Shown here: positions 7,189 to 16,120 of the stretch, piece by piece
Numbering within the stretch: the first letter of the stretch is position 1
Layout of the letters: each line of letters starts with the position of its first letter
Source: CAUUFM01 sp041844335
GTDB taxonomy: Bacteria > Bacillota > Clostridia > Lachnospirales > Lachnospiraceae
Direction: 5' to 3'
DNA length: 19,302 bases
Assembly: GCA_041844335.1 (NCBI GenBank)
Contig: JBGZAX010000080.1
Span: forward strand, 1 to 19,302
Translations under genes and position numbers: made by a program
The notes under the pieces: generated by a model
Databases searched by the model: none
Seen by the model: only the letters and a program-made list of their open reading frames with translations
What the model was told of the DNA's origin: nothing

Positions 7189-8513
7189 TTTTGTCTTTCC
7201 AAAATAGATTTTTTGCCGATATTCTCATCCTTCATTGACTTATTTTTTTCTCTTCTTGTAATAAAAGGTTCAGCCTTTTTTTCTATCACTTCATCGGTAA
7301 TTAAGCAGCTCTCCATTAATTCATCGGAAGGTGCCTCATACATTAAATCAAGCATAGCCTCTTCTAAAATAGCCCTTAAACCTCTGGCACCCGTTTTACG
7401 CTTAAGACTTTCTCTCGCCACCGCTCTTAAAGCGGTATCATCAAATTCCAGCCTTACGTCATCTAACTTAAACAGCTCCGTGTACTCCTTTGCAATAGAA
7501 TTCTTAGGCTCCACTAATATTTTCACCAAGGTATCTTCCGTCATCGCTTCTAAGGATACAACCATAGGCAATCTGCCCATAAGCTCCGGTATCATGCCGA
7601 ATTTTATAAAATCTCTCGGCATCACATTTTCAAAGACATTTGCCTCCTGTAATTCCTTTTTAGAAACCACATCCGCATTAAAGCCAATAGCCTTTTTATC
7701 CATTCTCTTTGCTATTATCTTATCAAGACCCTCAAATGCACCGCCGCAGATAAATAAAATATCCTTTGTATCTATTGTGATCAGCTCCTGATGCGGATGC
7801 TTTCTTCCGCCCTGCGGAGGAACCGATGCTATAGTTCCCTCTAATATCTTAAGCAATGCCTGCTGTACACCCTCTCCCGACACATCTCTTGTGATAGAGG
7901 GATTTTCACTTTTTCTGGTTATCTTATCTATCTCATCTATGTATATAATTCCGAGCTGTGCCCTGTCTATGTCATAATCGGCTGCCTGAATAAGCTTAAG
8001 CAGGATATTCTCTACATCTTCTCCCACATATCCCGCCTCTGTAAGACTGGTGGCATCGGCTATAGCAAAAGGCACATTCAAGAGCTTGGCAAGGGTTCTT
8101 GCGAGCAAAGTCTTTCCGGTTCCTGTGGGTCCCAGCATTAAGATATTACTTTTTTGCAGTTCTACATTTAAATGTTCTCCTGCTATTATTCTCTTATAAT
8201 GATTGTAGACAGCCACCGATAAGACCTTTTTAGCTTTTTCCTGCCCGATTACATATTCATCAAGCTTCGCCTTAAGCTCCTTAGGCTTTAATAAACGAAG
8301 TACATCGTCCTCCGGAATGTCCCCATCATCAATTTCATCATACATCAGCTGCTCATTTATCATTTCGGAACAAATATCTACACATTCATTACAAATATAA
8401 GATCCGTTGGGACTTGATATAAGCTTTTTTACCTCTGAGGCGCTTTTTCCGCAAAAGGAACATTTCAAATGATTTTCTTTTTGATTTTTTGTTTTATCTT
8501 TATCGTTAGCCAA
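7185..8513 (-). CDS. clpX: ATP-dependent Clp protease ATP-binding subunit ClpX (442 aa, TTG start)
   Basis: ClpX is a hexameric AAA+ unfoldase that feeds proteins into ClpP. The N-terminal zinc-binding domain has Cys18, Cys21, Cys41 and Cys44. Walker A is GPTGTGKT (128-135) and Walker B ends in DEID (193-196). The ClpP-docking IGF loop is present ([10 protein letters not shown]), as is the sensor-2 region [10 protein letters not shown]. The TTG start at 8513 is supported by AAGGAG (complement of 8524-8529), 10 bases upstream, and by the position of the zinc domain; no ATG is available between the two. It begins 5 bases after the clpP stop. Confidence 0.97.
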   Translation of the reverse strand: MANDKDKTKNQKENHLKCSFCGKSASEVKKLISSPNGSYICNECVDICSEMINEQLMYDEIDDGDIPEDDVLRLLKPKELKAKLDEYVIGQEKAKKVLSVAVYNHYKRIIAGEHLNVELQKSNILMLGPTGTGKTLLARTLAKLLNVPFAIADATSLTEAGYVGEDVENILLKLIQAADYDIDRAQLGIIYIDEIDKITRKSENPSITRDVSGEGVQQALLKILEGTIASVPPQGGRKHPHQELITIDTKDILFICGGAFEGLDKIIAKRMDKKAIGFNADVVSKKELQEANVFENVMPRDFIKFGMIPELMGRLPMVVSLEAMTEDTLVKILVEPKNSIAKEYTELFKLDDVRLEFDDTALRAVARESLKRKTGARGLRAILEEAMLDLMYEAPSDELMESCLITDEVIEKKAEPFITRREKNKSMKDENIGKKSILERQK

Positions 8514-8518
8514 ACCAA

Positions 8519-9130
8519 TTATTCTCCTTGCGCCTTTGCTCTGTGAGCAATAACCTCATCAATAAGTCCATACTCCATCGCCTCAAGAGCGGACATATAG
8601 TTGTCTCTTTCTGTATCTATGGCTACCTTTTCTATGCTCTGCCCTGTGTTGGCTGCAAGAATTTCATTTAACTTATTTTTCGTTTTAATGATATTATCAG
8701 CTACTATTCTGATATCAGTAGCCTGTCCTCTCGCTCCGCCCGACGGCTGATGTATCATTATTTCAGCGTTGGGAAGAGCCAATCTCTTACCCTTAGCACC
8801 GCCCGATAAAAGCAAGGCTCCCATAGATGCTGCAAGTCCCACACAAATGGTGGATACATCGCACTTTATATACTGCATAGTATCATAAATAGCCATTCCC
8901 GCCGTTACCATTCCTCCGGGAGAGTTGATATAAAGCTGTATATCCTTATCCGGATCCTCACTTTCAAGGAACAAAAGCTGCGCAACCACAAGTCCCGCCG
9001 TCACCTCATTTACCTCTTCTCCAAGAAAGATAATTCTCTCCTTTAAAAGTCTTGAATATATATCAAAGGCTCTCTCTCCTCGGTTGGTTTCCTCAATAAC
9101 CGTGGGTACCAAACTGTTAAAATAATTCAA
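8519..9130 (-). CDS. clpP: ATP-dependent Clp protease proteolytic subunit ClpP (203 aa, TTG start)
   Basis: ClpP is the serine protease barrel that partners ClpX. The catalytic triad is visible: Ser102 in [11 protein letters not shown], His127 in MIHQPSGG and Asp176 in ERDNYMSA. The N-terminus [24 protein letters not shown] is typical of the family. The TTG start at 9130 is chosen because GGAGG (complement of 9139-9143) lies 8 bases upstream and no ATG is near; this adds five residues (MNYFN) before the usual SLVP start. No long propeptide is present. It lies 17 bases after the trigger factor stop, the standard tig-clpP-clpX order. Confidence 0.97.
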   Translation of the reverse strand: MNYFNSLVPTVIEETNRGERAFDIYSRLLKERIIFLGEEVNEVTAGLVVAQLLFLESEDPDKDIQLYINSPGGMVTAGMAIYDTMQYIKCDVSTICVGLAASMGALLLSGGAKGKRLALPNAEIMIHQPSGGARGQATDIRIVADNIIKTKNKLNEILAANTGQSIEKVAIDTERDNYMSALEAMEYGLIDEVIAHRAKAQGE

Positions 9131-9147
9131 TTCCCGTTCCTCCGTAA

Positions 9148-10471
9148 TTATTCCGCCTTTTCTTCCTTAGGCTCAACCAACTTAGCACCGTCAGTAATCA
9201 TCTTTACCGCCTTGGACAAAGCAATCTCCTGCTTTAGAGTTTCTCCGTCATTAGCATTCATAACCTGTCTTACCTGTTCAAGCTCAAGAGTGTACTGCTT
9301 TGCCATTTCTTCTATTCTGGCGTCCATTTCCTCTTGTGTTACGGTGTAGTTTTCAGCTCTACTGATAGCCTCAAGCACAAGACTTACCTTACATCTTTTT
9401 TCAGCCTCTTCTCTCATCATCTCACGCATATTCTCAATATTCATGCCGGTAATTTCCATATATTTTTGAATATCCAAGCCATATCCCTTTAAGGTATTAA
9501 AGTGCTGTTCCAACAGGTTGTCGGTCTGTGTTTCTATCATCAGCTCCGGTATTTCAACAGTAGCATTTTCAGCTGCCTTTGCAACTGCCAAATCTTCTTT
9601 TTTCTTATTAAACTCAATCTCATATTCCTCAGTCAGTTTCTTTTTCAGGTTCTCTTTATATTCAGCAACCGTATTATATTCGGAAATATCCTGAACAAAA
9701 TCATCATCAAAAGTCGGACGTTCTTTTCTCTTTATCTCACTTATATGACACTTAAATACAGCATCCTTTCCGGATAAATCCTTTCCGTGATAATTTTCAG
9801 GAAATGTCACCTTTATTTCCACATCGCTACCAGGCTTGGTGCCCACAAGCTGATCCTCAAAGCCCGGTATAAAAGAATTGGAACCAAGCTCAAGCGGATG
9901 AGCTTGTCCTTTTCCACCCTCAAATGCCGCTCCGTCCACAAAGCCCTCATAATCAATGACACAAGTATCACCTTTTTTTTGCGGTTTCATTTTCATCAAG
10001 CGGCACTATTCTGGCATTCTTATCAAGCTCCGCATCTATACTTGCCTGAATAGCTTCGTCAGTAATCTCTTCTTTTTTAAGTTCAATTTCAACATTCTTA
10101 TATTCTCCTAAGGTTACCGGAGGCTTTGTCGCAACAGTAGCGGTAAATTCAAATCCGTCCTTATTTACAACCAAATTTTCCTTTAAATCATACTGCGGCT
10201 TTGACACGATATCAAGGCTCTTTTCCTCATCTAAAAATCTCTGATACGCAAACGGAATACAGTGATTTATGGCATCTTCAAAGAATATCTGAACACCATA
10301 GAGCTTTTCTATTGTCTTTCTCGTGGCCTTTCCTCGTCTAAAGCCCGGAATATTGATCTTGTTTTTTATTTTTTTATAAGCGGCCTCAAGTCCCTTATCA
10401 AACTCGCTCTCTTCAACTGTAATGCTGATTACAGCGGTATTATTGTCTTTCTTTTCAATAGTATGTTTCAT
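9148..10471 (-). pseudogene. tig: Trigger factor, split by a frameshift at an A8 tract
   Basis: Trigger factor is the ribosome-bound chaperone and peptidyl-prolyl isomerase that meets nascent chains. The gene is in two overlapping frames. The first runs from ATG 10471 (ribosome binding site TAGGAGG, 5 bases upstream) to TGA 9968. It encodes 167 residues with the ribosome-docking motif GFRRGK (43-48). The second continues to 9148 and holds the isomerase domain (GDTCVIDYEGFVDG..FEGGKGQ..PLELG, FIPGFEDQL) and the C-terminal chaperone domain. Removing one A from the A8 tract joins TAKK to GDTCVIDYEG, as in intact homologues, and gives 440 residues, a normal length. Both halves keep good conservation, so the break is recent, a sequence error, or bypassed by slippage. 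The second frame has only a TTG/ATG cluster near 9999 and no clear ribosome binding site. Confidence 0.93.
9973..9980 (-). other. A8 homopolymer (on the coding strand) at the tig frameshift point
   Basis: On the minus strand the sequence is GC-A8-GGTGA. In the upstream frame it reads GCA AAA AAA AGG TGA and stops; in the downstream frame it reads CAA AAA AAA GGT GAT. The downstream frame is recovered by losing one A (or by a +1 shift). Runs of eight or more A are known sites for transcriptional slippage and for sequencing error. Confidence 0.85.
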
Positions 10472-10506
10472 TTCATCCTCCTAAATTTTACATGAATATC
10501 TAAAAT

Positions 10507-10535
10507 AGAATAGCACAATTCTACAACTTTTTCAA
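10507..10535 (-). promoter_or_regulatory. Probable promoter of the tig-clpP-clpX-engB operon
   Basis: On the minus strand, TTGAAA (complement of 10530-10535) and TATTCT (complement of 10507-10512) are separated by 17 bases. The start of transcription would be near 10500, leaving a leader of about 30 bases before the tig ATG with its TAGGAGG site. It sits in the 89-base gap between glnN and tig, where no terminator hairpin for glnN is seen. No CtsR- or CIRCE-like repeat is visible. Confidence 0.65.
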
Positions 10536-10560
10536 GTATTCTTATGATAAAAGCAAAAGA

Positions 10561-12669
10561 CTATACCTCAAATAACAAATCTCCGTATGAGGGCATCGGC
10601 CAATATTTTTTATCCACCAAAAGCTCAAGGTTGTCTACATATTTCCTTAAAACCTCCATTCTGCCCACCACATTATTTCTGAAATAAAATGCCCTGTCTT
10701 TCATATTGGCTATACTTGCGGCATCATCTGTATGCTCTTTCAGTTCATCAAGCATATCACTTGCCTTAATCAGCAAATCATTGATATTTTTCAACAATTT
10801 TTTTTGAACAACAGGCTCTATACCCAGCTTGGAAATGGAATTGGCGGTATCAGCCAAAGAATTAGTGTAGCTTATCACTGCCGGAATTAACTGCTTCGTA
10901 ACAATATTAATACTTGATCTCGCCTCAATATTCACAGCCTTTGCATACTTTTCGTATTCAATCTCAGCCCTTGATTTCAATTCATTCTCGCTCATTACCC
11001 GATATTTTTCAAAGAGCCTTATATTTTCCTCTTTTTCAAGAGCTCCTATAGCCTTTACGGTACAATCTATATTAGGAAGCCCTCGCCTTTTTGCCTCTTC
11101 TACCCAAGATGCATCGTAGCCGTTGCCATCAAAAATAATTCTATTATTATTTTTGAAATTTTCCACAATAACACTCTGTATAGCTTCTTCTTTGTTTTCC
11201 GCATTTTCAATAAATTCACAAGCCGCCTCAAAGCTTTCAGCAACTATCGTATTAAGAGCCGTGTTTGCTCTTGCAACGCTGTCACTTGAGCCGACCATAC
11301 GAAATTCAAATTTATTGCCGGTAAAAGCAAACGGAGATGTCCTGTTTCTATCGGTTGCATCCACCGAAAAATCGGGCAGTGTGCTGACCCCCGTTGCCAA
11401 TTTCTTACCCTTTATGGAATGTGTAGCCGTACCTTTTTCAATCAGCTGCTCCACAACATCTCGCAGCTGATCTCCTAAAAACACTGAAATGATGGCAGGC
11501 GGTGCCTCAGCAGTTCCCAATCTGAAATCGTTCCCCAAAATTGCAGCCGATTGCCTTATGATATCACTATGCAGATTTACCGCTCTTAAAACACAGCTTA
11601 AGATAAGCAAAAACTGCCTGTTTTCGTGAGGCGTTTTCCCCGGCTCCAATAAATTTATTCCGTCATCGGTAATTAAGGACCAATTATTATGTTTGCCTGA
11701 ACCGTTCACTCCAAGAAACGGCTTTTCGTGGAGCAGACAATGCAGGTTATGACGAACAGCAACCTTTTTTAAGGTTTCCATAACTATCTGATTATGATCA
11801 ACCGCCACATTGACTTCAGAGTAAATTATAGCAAGCTCATGCTGAGCGGGCGCCGCCTCATTATGCTGTGTTTTAGCAGTGACTCCAAGGCTCCACAGCT
11901 CCTCATTTACATCCTTCATAAAGGCTCCGACACGCTCCTTTATACTACCGAAATAATGATCGTCCATTTCCTGCCCCTTGGGAGGCTTGGCTCCGAACAG
12001 AGTTCTGCCGGTGTATACAAGATCTTTTCGTTTGAGGTATTTTTCTCTGTCTATAATGAAATATTCCTGTTCAGCTCCCACAGAAACCTTTATCCTCTTG
12101 GTAGAAGTGTTACCGAGCAGCCCAAGTAATCTTAACGTGACCTTATTTATAGCCTGCATTGAACGCAACAGCGGTGTTTTTTCATCAAGAGCATCTCCCT
12201 TATAGGAGCAAAATGCCGTAGGAATAACAAGAGTCGCTCCCAGGGCATCTCTTCTTATAAAAGCAGGCGAGGTACAATCCCAAGCGGTATAACCTCTTGC
12301 CTCAAAGGTAGCTCTAAGACCTCCCGACGGAAACGATGATGCATCTGGCTCTCCTTTTACCAGCTCCTTCCCTGAAAAATGCATCAAAACTTTACCGGAA
12401 TCAAGCACCACAGAAATAAAAGAATCGTGTTTTTCTGCGGTCGCTCCGGTTAAGGGTTGAAACCAATGCGTATAGTGAGTAGCTCCATTTTCTATCGCCC
12501 ATTCCTTCATCTCATGGGCTATAATGTCAGCAAGGGAAGAGTCAAGCTCATTCCCCTGCTCAATAGTTTTCTTTAATTCATTGTAAATCTTTACCGGAAG
12601 TCTTTTTTGCATTACAGAATCGTTAAAAACGTTCTTTCCAAAGACTTTACTTATAGGATTATCTAACAT
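10561..12669 (-). CDS. glnN: Type III glutamine synthetase (702 aa)
   Basis: The enzyme makes glutamine from glutamate and ammonia with ATP. The length of 702 is that of GSIII, far above the roughly 450 of GSI. GSIII features are clear: FPSGGLRATFEARGYTAWD near residue 113, VGAEQEYFIID (glutamate and metal site), QHNEAAPAQHELA, the ATP/glutamate-site segment NGSGKHNNWS, and NDFRLGTAEAPPAIISVFLG. A long C-terminal helical region follows. ATG 12669 begins 31 bases after fba, and its ribosome binding site is weak (an AGAGAAG-like stretch), which suggests low or coupled translation. No GlnR-type site is visible, so control probably comes from the operon promoter. It is the last gene of the whiA-fba-glnN run. 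Confidence 0.95.
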   Translation of the reverse strand: MLDNPISKVFGKNVFNDSVMQKRLPVKIYNELKKTIEQGNELDSSLADIIAHEMKEWAIENGATHYTHWFQPLTGATAEKHDSFISVVLDSGKVLMHFSGKELVKGEPDASSFPSGGLRATFEARGYTAWDCTSPAFIRRDALGATLVIPTAFCSYKGDALDEKTPLLRSMQAINKVTLRLLGLLGNTSTKRIKVSVGAEQEYFIIDREKYLKRKDLVYTGRTLFGAKPPKGQEMDDHYFGSIKERVGAFMKDVNEELWSLGVTAKTQHNEAAPAQHELAIIYSEVNVAVDHNQIVMETLKKVAVRHNLHCLLHEKPFLGVNGSGKHNNWSLITDDGINLLEPGKTPHENRQFLLILSCVLRAVNLHSDIIRQSAAILGNDFRLGTAEAPPAIISVFLGDQLRDVVEQLIEKGTATHSIKGKKLATGVSTLPDFSVDATDRNRTSPFAFTGNKFEFRMVGSSDSVARANTALNTIVAESFEAACEFIENAENKEEAIQSVIVENFKNNNRIIFDGNGYDASWVEEAKRRGLPNIDCTVKAIGALEKEENIRLFEKYRVMSENELKSRAEIEYEKYAKAVNIEARSSINIVTKQLIPAVISYTNSLADTANSISKLGIEPVVQKKLLKNINDLLIKASDMLDELKEHTDDAASIANMKDRAFYFRNNVVGRMEVLRKYVDNLELLVDKKYWPMPSYGDLLFEV

Positions 12670-12700
12670 ATATTAATACTTCTCTTAAATCTTTTTAATT

Positions 12701-13564
12701 TCACGCTTTATTTATTGAACCGAACAACTCCATTTTTTCCTTAACTGTAGCCATAATGGCGTCTGTTCCGTCTTTTAAAAGCTTTCTCGGATCAAAGCCC
12801 TTGCCCTCAAGATCCTTTCCTGCTTCAATATACTTTCTTGTGGCATCCGCAAAGCTTAATTGACACTCCGTATTTACGTTAATCTTCGATACACCCAAAG
12901 AAATTGCTTTCTTTATCATATCGGACGGAATTCCGGTACCTCCGTGCAGTACGAGAGGCATATCACCTGTAAGCTTGCTGATAGCCTCCAAGGTATCAAA
13001 GCTTAAGCCTTTCCAATTTTCAGGATATTTTCCGTGAATATTTCCGATCCCTGCCGCCAGCATATCCACTCCCAGATCGGCTATTCTCTTACATTCGTTG
13101 GGATCAGCCACCTCGCCGGCGCCTACTACCCCATCCTCTTCTCCTCCTATAGAGCCGACCTCCGCCTCTATAGATAAGCCGTTTTTATGTGCAAGCTCTA
13201 CCATAGCCCTTGTCTTTTCAATATTTTCATCTATGGCAAAATGTGAACCGTCGAACATTATTGAGCTAAAACCCGCATCAATACATTTTTGACAAGCCTC
13301 ATAGGAGCCGTGATCCAAATGAAGAGCCACAGGCACTGTGATTTTCAACTCATCTATCATACATTTTACCATTTCAGTCACAGTCTTATAGCCGCACATA
13401 TATTTCCCCGCACCTTCGGATACTCCAAGGATTACCGGAGAATTGTTCTCCTGTGCGGTTAACAAAATAGCTTTTGTCCACTCAAGGTTGTTTATATTAA
13501 ACTGACCTACCGCATAATGATCCCTCTTTGCCTTTAATAACATTTCCTTTGCCGATACTAACAT
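12701..13564 (-). CDS. fba: Class II fructose-bisphosphate aldolase (287 aa)
   Basis: A zinc-dependent aldolase that reversibly splits fructose 1,6-bisphosphate in glycolysis. Visible family features: LHLDHG with Asp84 (catalytic) and His85 (zinc ligand), EAEVG with Glu135, GNIHGKYPE with His177 and LVLHGGTGIP with His207 (zinc ligands), then SKINVNTECQ at the phosphate site. The length of 287 is typical of the shorter class IIB enzymes; tagatose-bisphosphate aldolases look alike, but the context of a single copy with whiA favours the glycolytic role. AGGAGG-like complement of 13570-13574 gives a strong ribosome binding site before ATG 13564. It follows whiA by 26 bases. Confidence 0.93.
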   Translation of the reverse strand: MLVSAKEMLLKAKRDHYAVGQFNINNLEWTKAILLTAQENNSPVILGVSEGAGKYMCGYKTVTEMVKCMIDELKITVPVALHLDHGSYEACQKCIDAGFSSIMFDGSHFAIDENIEKTRAMVELAHKNGLSIEAEVGSIGGEEDGVVGAGEVADPNECKRIADLGVDMLAAGIGNIHGKYPENWKGLSFDTLEAISKLTGDMPLVLHGGTGIPSDMIKKAISLGVSKINVNTECQLSFADATRKYIEAGKDLEGKGFDPRKLLKDGTDAIMATVKEKMELFGSINKA

Positions 13565-13590
13565 TTTTTCCTCCTTTTGCTACTAAGCGA

Positions 13591-14487
13591 TTATAAATTT
13601 TTTGCTATTTCTTTAAGCTTTCTTAATCTATGATTAATACATGATTTGCTTAGAGTTCCCGACTCATCGGAGAGCTCCTTTAACGATACGTCTCTATTTT
13701 TAAGTCTTAACTCAGCCACCTCCCGTAATCCTGCCGGAAGAGACTTAATTCCGATTTTTTTATCTATAAGCTCAATATCTCTTACCTGAGAACTTGCCGC
13801 TTTTGCAGCCTTACAGATATTGGAACTTTCAAAATTTACCCGTCTGTTTATGTTGTTTTTAACATCCTTTTCAATTTTTACATTCGTAAATTTCATCAAT
13901 GCGTTGCCGGCATTCATAACAAGGAGCGCCTGAGAAATTATTTCGCTGTTTTTTATATAAAGTACAAAGCTTTCCTTGCGTTTTAAAATCTTCGACTTTA
14001 CCTCAAATTCAAGAAAAATGTCCTTTATAAGATCGACAACCCTTTTATTTTTGGCTACTATCTCAAAATGATAGGTTTTATCAGGATCACTTAATGAGCC
14101 TGCGGCTGCAAAGGCTCCCATTATAAATGATCTCTTACAGCAAAGTCTGCCCAAATCAATATTATCAAGGTTCAAATTCTCATGCAAAAAATCGCCGATT
14201 TTTAAAATCTCCAAAAGTGCCACACTGTCGTCCAAATTAAGCTCAAACCTATATTTATGCAAGACGCCGTCACTGACAACGGCTCTGCCTCTTTCATAAA
14301 TATTCGTAAAAAGATCATTTGCAAAATCTATCAACAGCCTGTTCTCACTTGACAAAATCACCCTATGATCCTCAAAAAAAACATTACCGCACAGGAGGAT
14401 ACCTGATAATGCCGCTATTTTACAGTGCCTTGCGGTAATAATGTTACTATTTACTATTTCATGCTTTACACCCGATGAAAACGACAT
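13591..14487 (-). CDS. whiA: WhiA-type DNA-binding regulator (298 aa)
   Basis: WhiA joins an N-terminal LAGLIDADG-type homing-endonuclease fold to a C-terminal helix-turn-helix. In Streptomyces it controls sporulation; in Firmicutes it affects cell division and chromosome segregation. Visible features: MSFSSGVKHEI at the start, CCKRSFIMGAFAAAGSLSDPDKTYHFEI in the middle, NRRVNFESSNICKAAKAA, and the C-terminal helix-turn-helix in LKNRDVSLKELSDES..LSKSCINHRLRKL. I chose ATG 14487 because the complement of CCACCTC (14490-14496) gives GAGGTGG at good spacing and MSFSS is the usual start; a GTG two codons upstream (14493) is possible. Its usual partners rapZ and yvcK are absent upstream and are replaced by a lipoprotein and a hydrolase gene. 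Confidence 0.95.
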   Translation of the reverse strand: MSFSSGVKHEIVNSNIITARHCKIAALSGILLCGNVFFEDHRVILSSENRLLIDFANDLFTNIYERGRAVVSDGVLHKYRFELNLDDSVALLEILKIGDFLHENLNLDNIDLGRLCCKRSFIMGAFAAAGSLSDPDKTYHFEIVAKNKRVVDLIKDIFLEFEVKSKILKRKESFVLYIKNSEIISQALLVMNAGNALMKFTNVKIEKDVKNNINRRVNFESSNICKAAKAASSQVRDIELIDKKIGIKSLPAGLREVAELRLKNRDVSLKELSDESGTLSKSCINHRLRKLKEIAKNL

Positions 14488-14505
14488 AGCCACCTCAATT
14501 TAAAC

Positions 14506-14991
14506 TTACAGCTTATCCAAGAAATCATCTACCGTTTTCTTTGCCGCATCACTGTCCGCGGTAACACAAAGTACCACTATGTTTTTTCTTCTTTCTATAT
14601 AGCTGTTGTCAAGTCTCGTTACCTCCTGAGGAGCGTAAGACGAATAAACAGTTCTTTGTGCCTCAACTCTGCCGGTACATTTTTCTAAAATCGTTTCCGC
14701 CTGTGCTTCATCAGCTGCCACAAACACCGCTATTTCTTCTGATGTAGCGGCGGTGCTCATATATACACTCGAATTATCAATATTCAATTTCTCCGTGTCA
14801 TATTTACTTATGACACTGCCTTTATCAACCTCCGCCAAATCGTCCTCAAATTTAATGCTCTCTATTATCGCTGATGACAGATCGGAGGCTTTAAACTCAT
14901 AGCTTTCCGGCTCTTTTTTGCCGCATGCTGCTGATAAAACAAGCCCGCAGAAAATTAAAACAAATCCCATACCTTTAACTACATTCTTCAA
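14506..14991 (-). CDS. DUF4358-like lipoprotein (161 aa, TTG start)
   Basis: The product has a lipoprotein signal peptide: a basic start (KNVVKGMG), a hydrophobic core, and a cleavage site LSAAC followed by GKK. It is therefore expected to be anchored on the outer face of the membrane. The mature part (SSAIIESIKFEDDLAEVD, then YMSTAATSEEIAVFVAADEAQAE, then a C-terminal helix ending in DDFLDKL) resembles the DUF4358 family common in Clostridia, whose function is unknown. I place the start at TTG 14991 because the complement of CCTCC (15000-15004) gives GGAGG 8 bases upstream. An apparent longer frame from TTG 15006 would put the ribosome binding site inside the gene. It lies 17 bases after the hydrolase gene and 18 before whiA. 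Confidence 0.82.
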   Translation of the reverse strand: MKNVVKGMGFVLIFCGLVLSAACGKKEPESYEFKASDLSSAIIESIKFEDDLAEVDKGSVISKYDTEKLNIDNSSVYMSTAATSEEIAVFVAADEAQAETILEKCTGRVEAQRTVYSSYAPQEVTRLDNSYIERRKNIVVLCVTADSDAAKKTVDDFLDKL

Positions 14992-15008
14992 ATTGACTTC
15001 CTCCAAAA

Positions 15009-15995
15009 TTATTGATTAAGATTAAAATAATTTAATAAACTTTTTTTCCACTTGTAGCAATATTTTGCATTCAAATGTATCCCGTCAGTAGAGGCCTCTG
15101 ACGGCAGATAAGGCTTTCCGTCACACAGCACCTTATTTATATCAATGTATTCAAGGTCGTTATCCTTTGCCATTTTTTCTATCTTTTTATTCAGGCTTAT
15201 TACATTCTTATTGTTAAATATCTTATCATTTGAACTCTTGTTCTTGGTAACATAGAGCATACTTTGAATATATATTTTTGCACCGGGCTGTTTTCTCTTA
15301 ACCGCTTCCACCACATCCATATATCTGTTTATAAATGCCTCTTTACTTCTCCATGCTATTTCGTTAATGCCGAACATTAAAAACACCTTGTCATATTTAC
15401 CGATAGCCACAGCCTTATCGGGCGTGGTCTTTTTATTACCCAACAAAAACTGATCCGTGTTAAAAAATGAGTTTACATTTAAACCCTCTACAGCATAAAA
15501 TGTGGAATTATTCAAGCTGCCCCATCTTGACAGACCCACCACTAAAGAATTGCCTATAAAAAGCGATCTGTCAAAAAAATCCTTACTGCTATTTTTTTTC
15601 TTATCTTTATTCTTATCTTTATTTTTAGTTTTTTCGTTATCTTCACTTACAGCATCTGTCCCGGCGCCATTTGCGGAGGGTGTGCTTTCCTGATCTATTA
15701 ATCCGCTTGCTGTATCCTTAATTTCCTTTTTCGCAGGCAAATTCTTAAGCTCTTCTATATTTTTTTCTTCCTCAACACCGATGTTTTCAATATGCTTAAT
15801 CTCTTCATTATCGATATTTTCTTTGGCATTTGCCGTAGTTGTGCCGTTGTTTTTAATTAAATCGCTAATCGTGTTATATCTTACCTCACTATATGCAAAG
15901 CACGAAATTCCACCGATAAGCGATAGCGTGAGAATACTTAAGGTTACCTTTCTAATCAGCCTGACTTTAGTATATGTTTTTTTATTCTTATACAT
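15009..15995 (-). CDS. Membrane-anchored SGNH/GDSL-family hydrolase (328 aa)
   Basis: The protein has an N-terminal signal anchor (about residues 15-37), a disordered linker of about 100 residues ending in a Lys/Asp/Asn-rich stretch (121-138), and an extracellular SGNH hydrolase domain from about residue 143. Block I reads FIGNSLVVGL, with the nucleophile Ser150, but Asn149 replaces the Asp of GDSL. Block III is FGINE (Asn211). Block V is DGIH (Asp304, His307). The catalytic Ser, Asn, Asp and His are all present, so activity is plausible. Relatives act as esterases or O-acetyl hydrolases on cell-envelope sugars; the substrate here is unknown. The first gene after the promoter at 16121-16149, it is followed by the lipoprotein gene, and the two may act together at the cell surface. 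Confidence 0.85.
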   Translation of the reverse strand: MYKNKKTYTKVRLIRKVTLSILTLSLIGGISCFAYSEVRYNTISDLIKNNGTTTANAKENIDNEEIKHIENIGVEEEKNIEELKNLPAKKEIKDTASGLIDQESTPSANGAGTDAVSEDNEKTKNKDKNKDKKKNSSKDFFDRSLFIGNSLVVGLSRWGSLNNSTFYAVEGLNVNSFFNTDQFLLGNKKTTPDKAVAIGKYDKVFLMFGINEIAWRSKEAFINRYMDVVEAVKRKQPGAKIYIQSMLYVTKNKSSNDKIFNNKNVISLNKKIEKMAKDNDLEYIDINKVLCDGKPYLPSEASTDGIHLNAKYCYKWKKSLLNYFNLNQ

Positions 15996-16120
15996 TTTTT
16001 ATCCTTTATAATCTGCTTTACAACCCGTTAAATACGACTGTTTTAATATTTTACCGTATTGCTTACAAAATGCTTTTATAAAATGTGTGAAAAACAACTA
16101 TCAGCTGCCACATATCTTAT

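Noticed and set aside
7213..7791. Long open frame opposite clpX (192 codons)
   Set aside because: It is antisense to a fully conserved gene, has no ribosome binding site and has composition that mirrors the clpX codons.
10606..10618. A DnaA-box-like TTATCCACC
   Set aside because: It is a single imperfect copy inside the glnN coding region with no AT-rich unwinding element or cluster, so it is not evidence of an origin.
15590..15640. T-rich repetitive stretch (TCTTTATTCTTA-like units) as a DNA repeat or CRISPR-like element
   Set aside because: It is the codon-level trace of the Lys/Asp/Asn-rich linker of the SGNH hydrolase, not an independent repeat.
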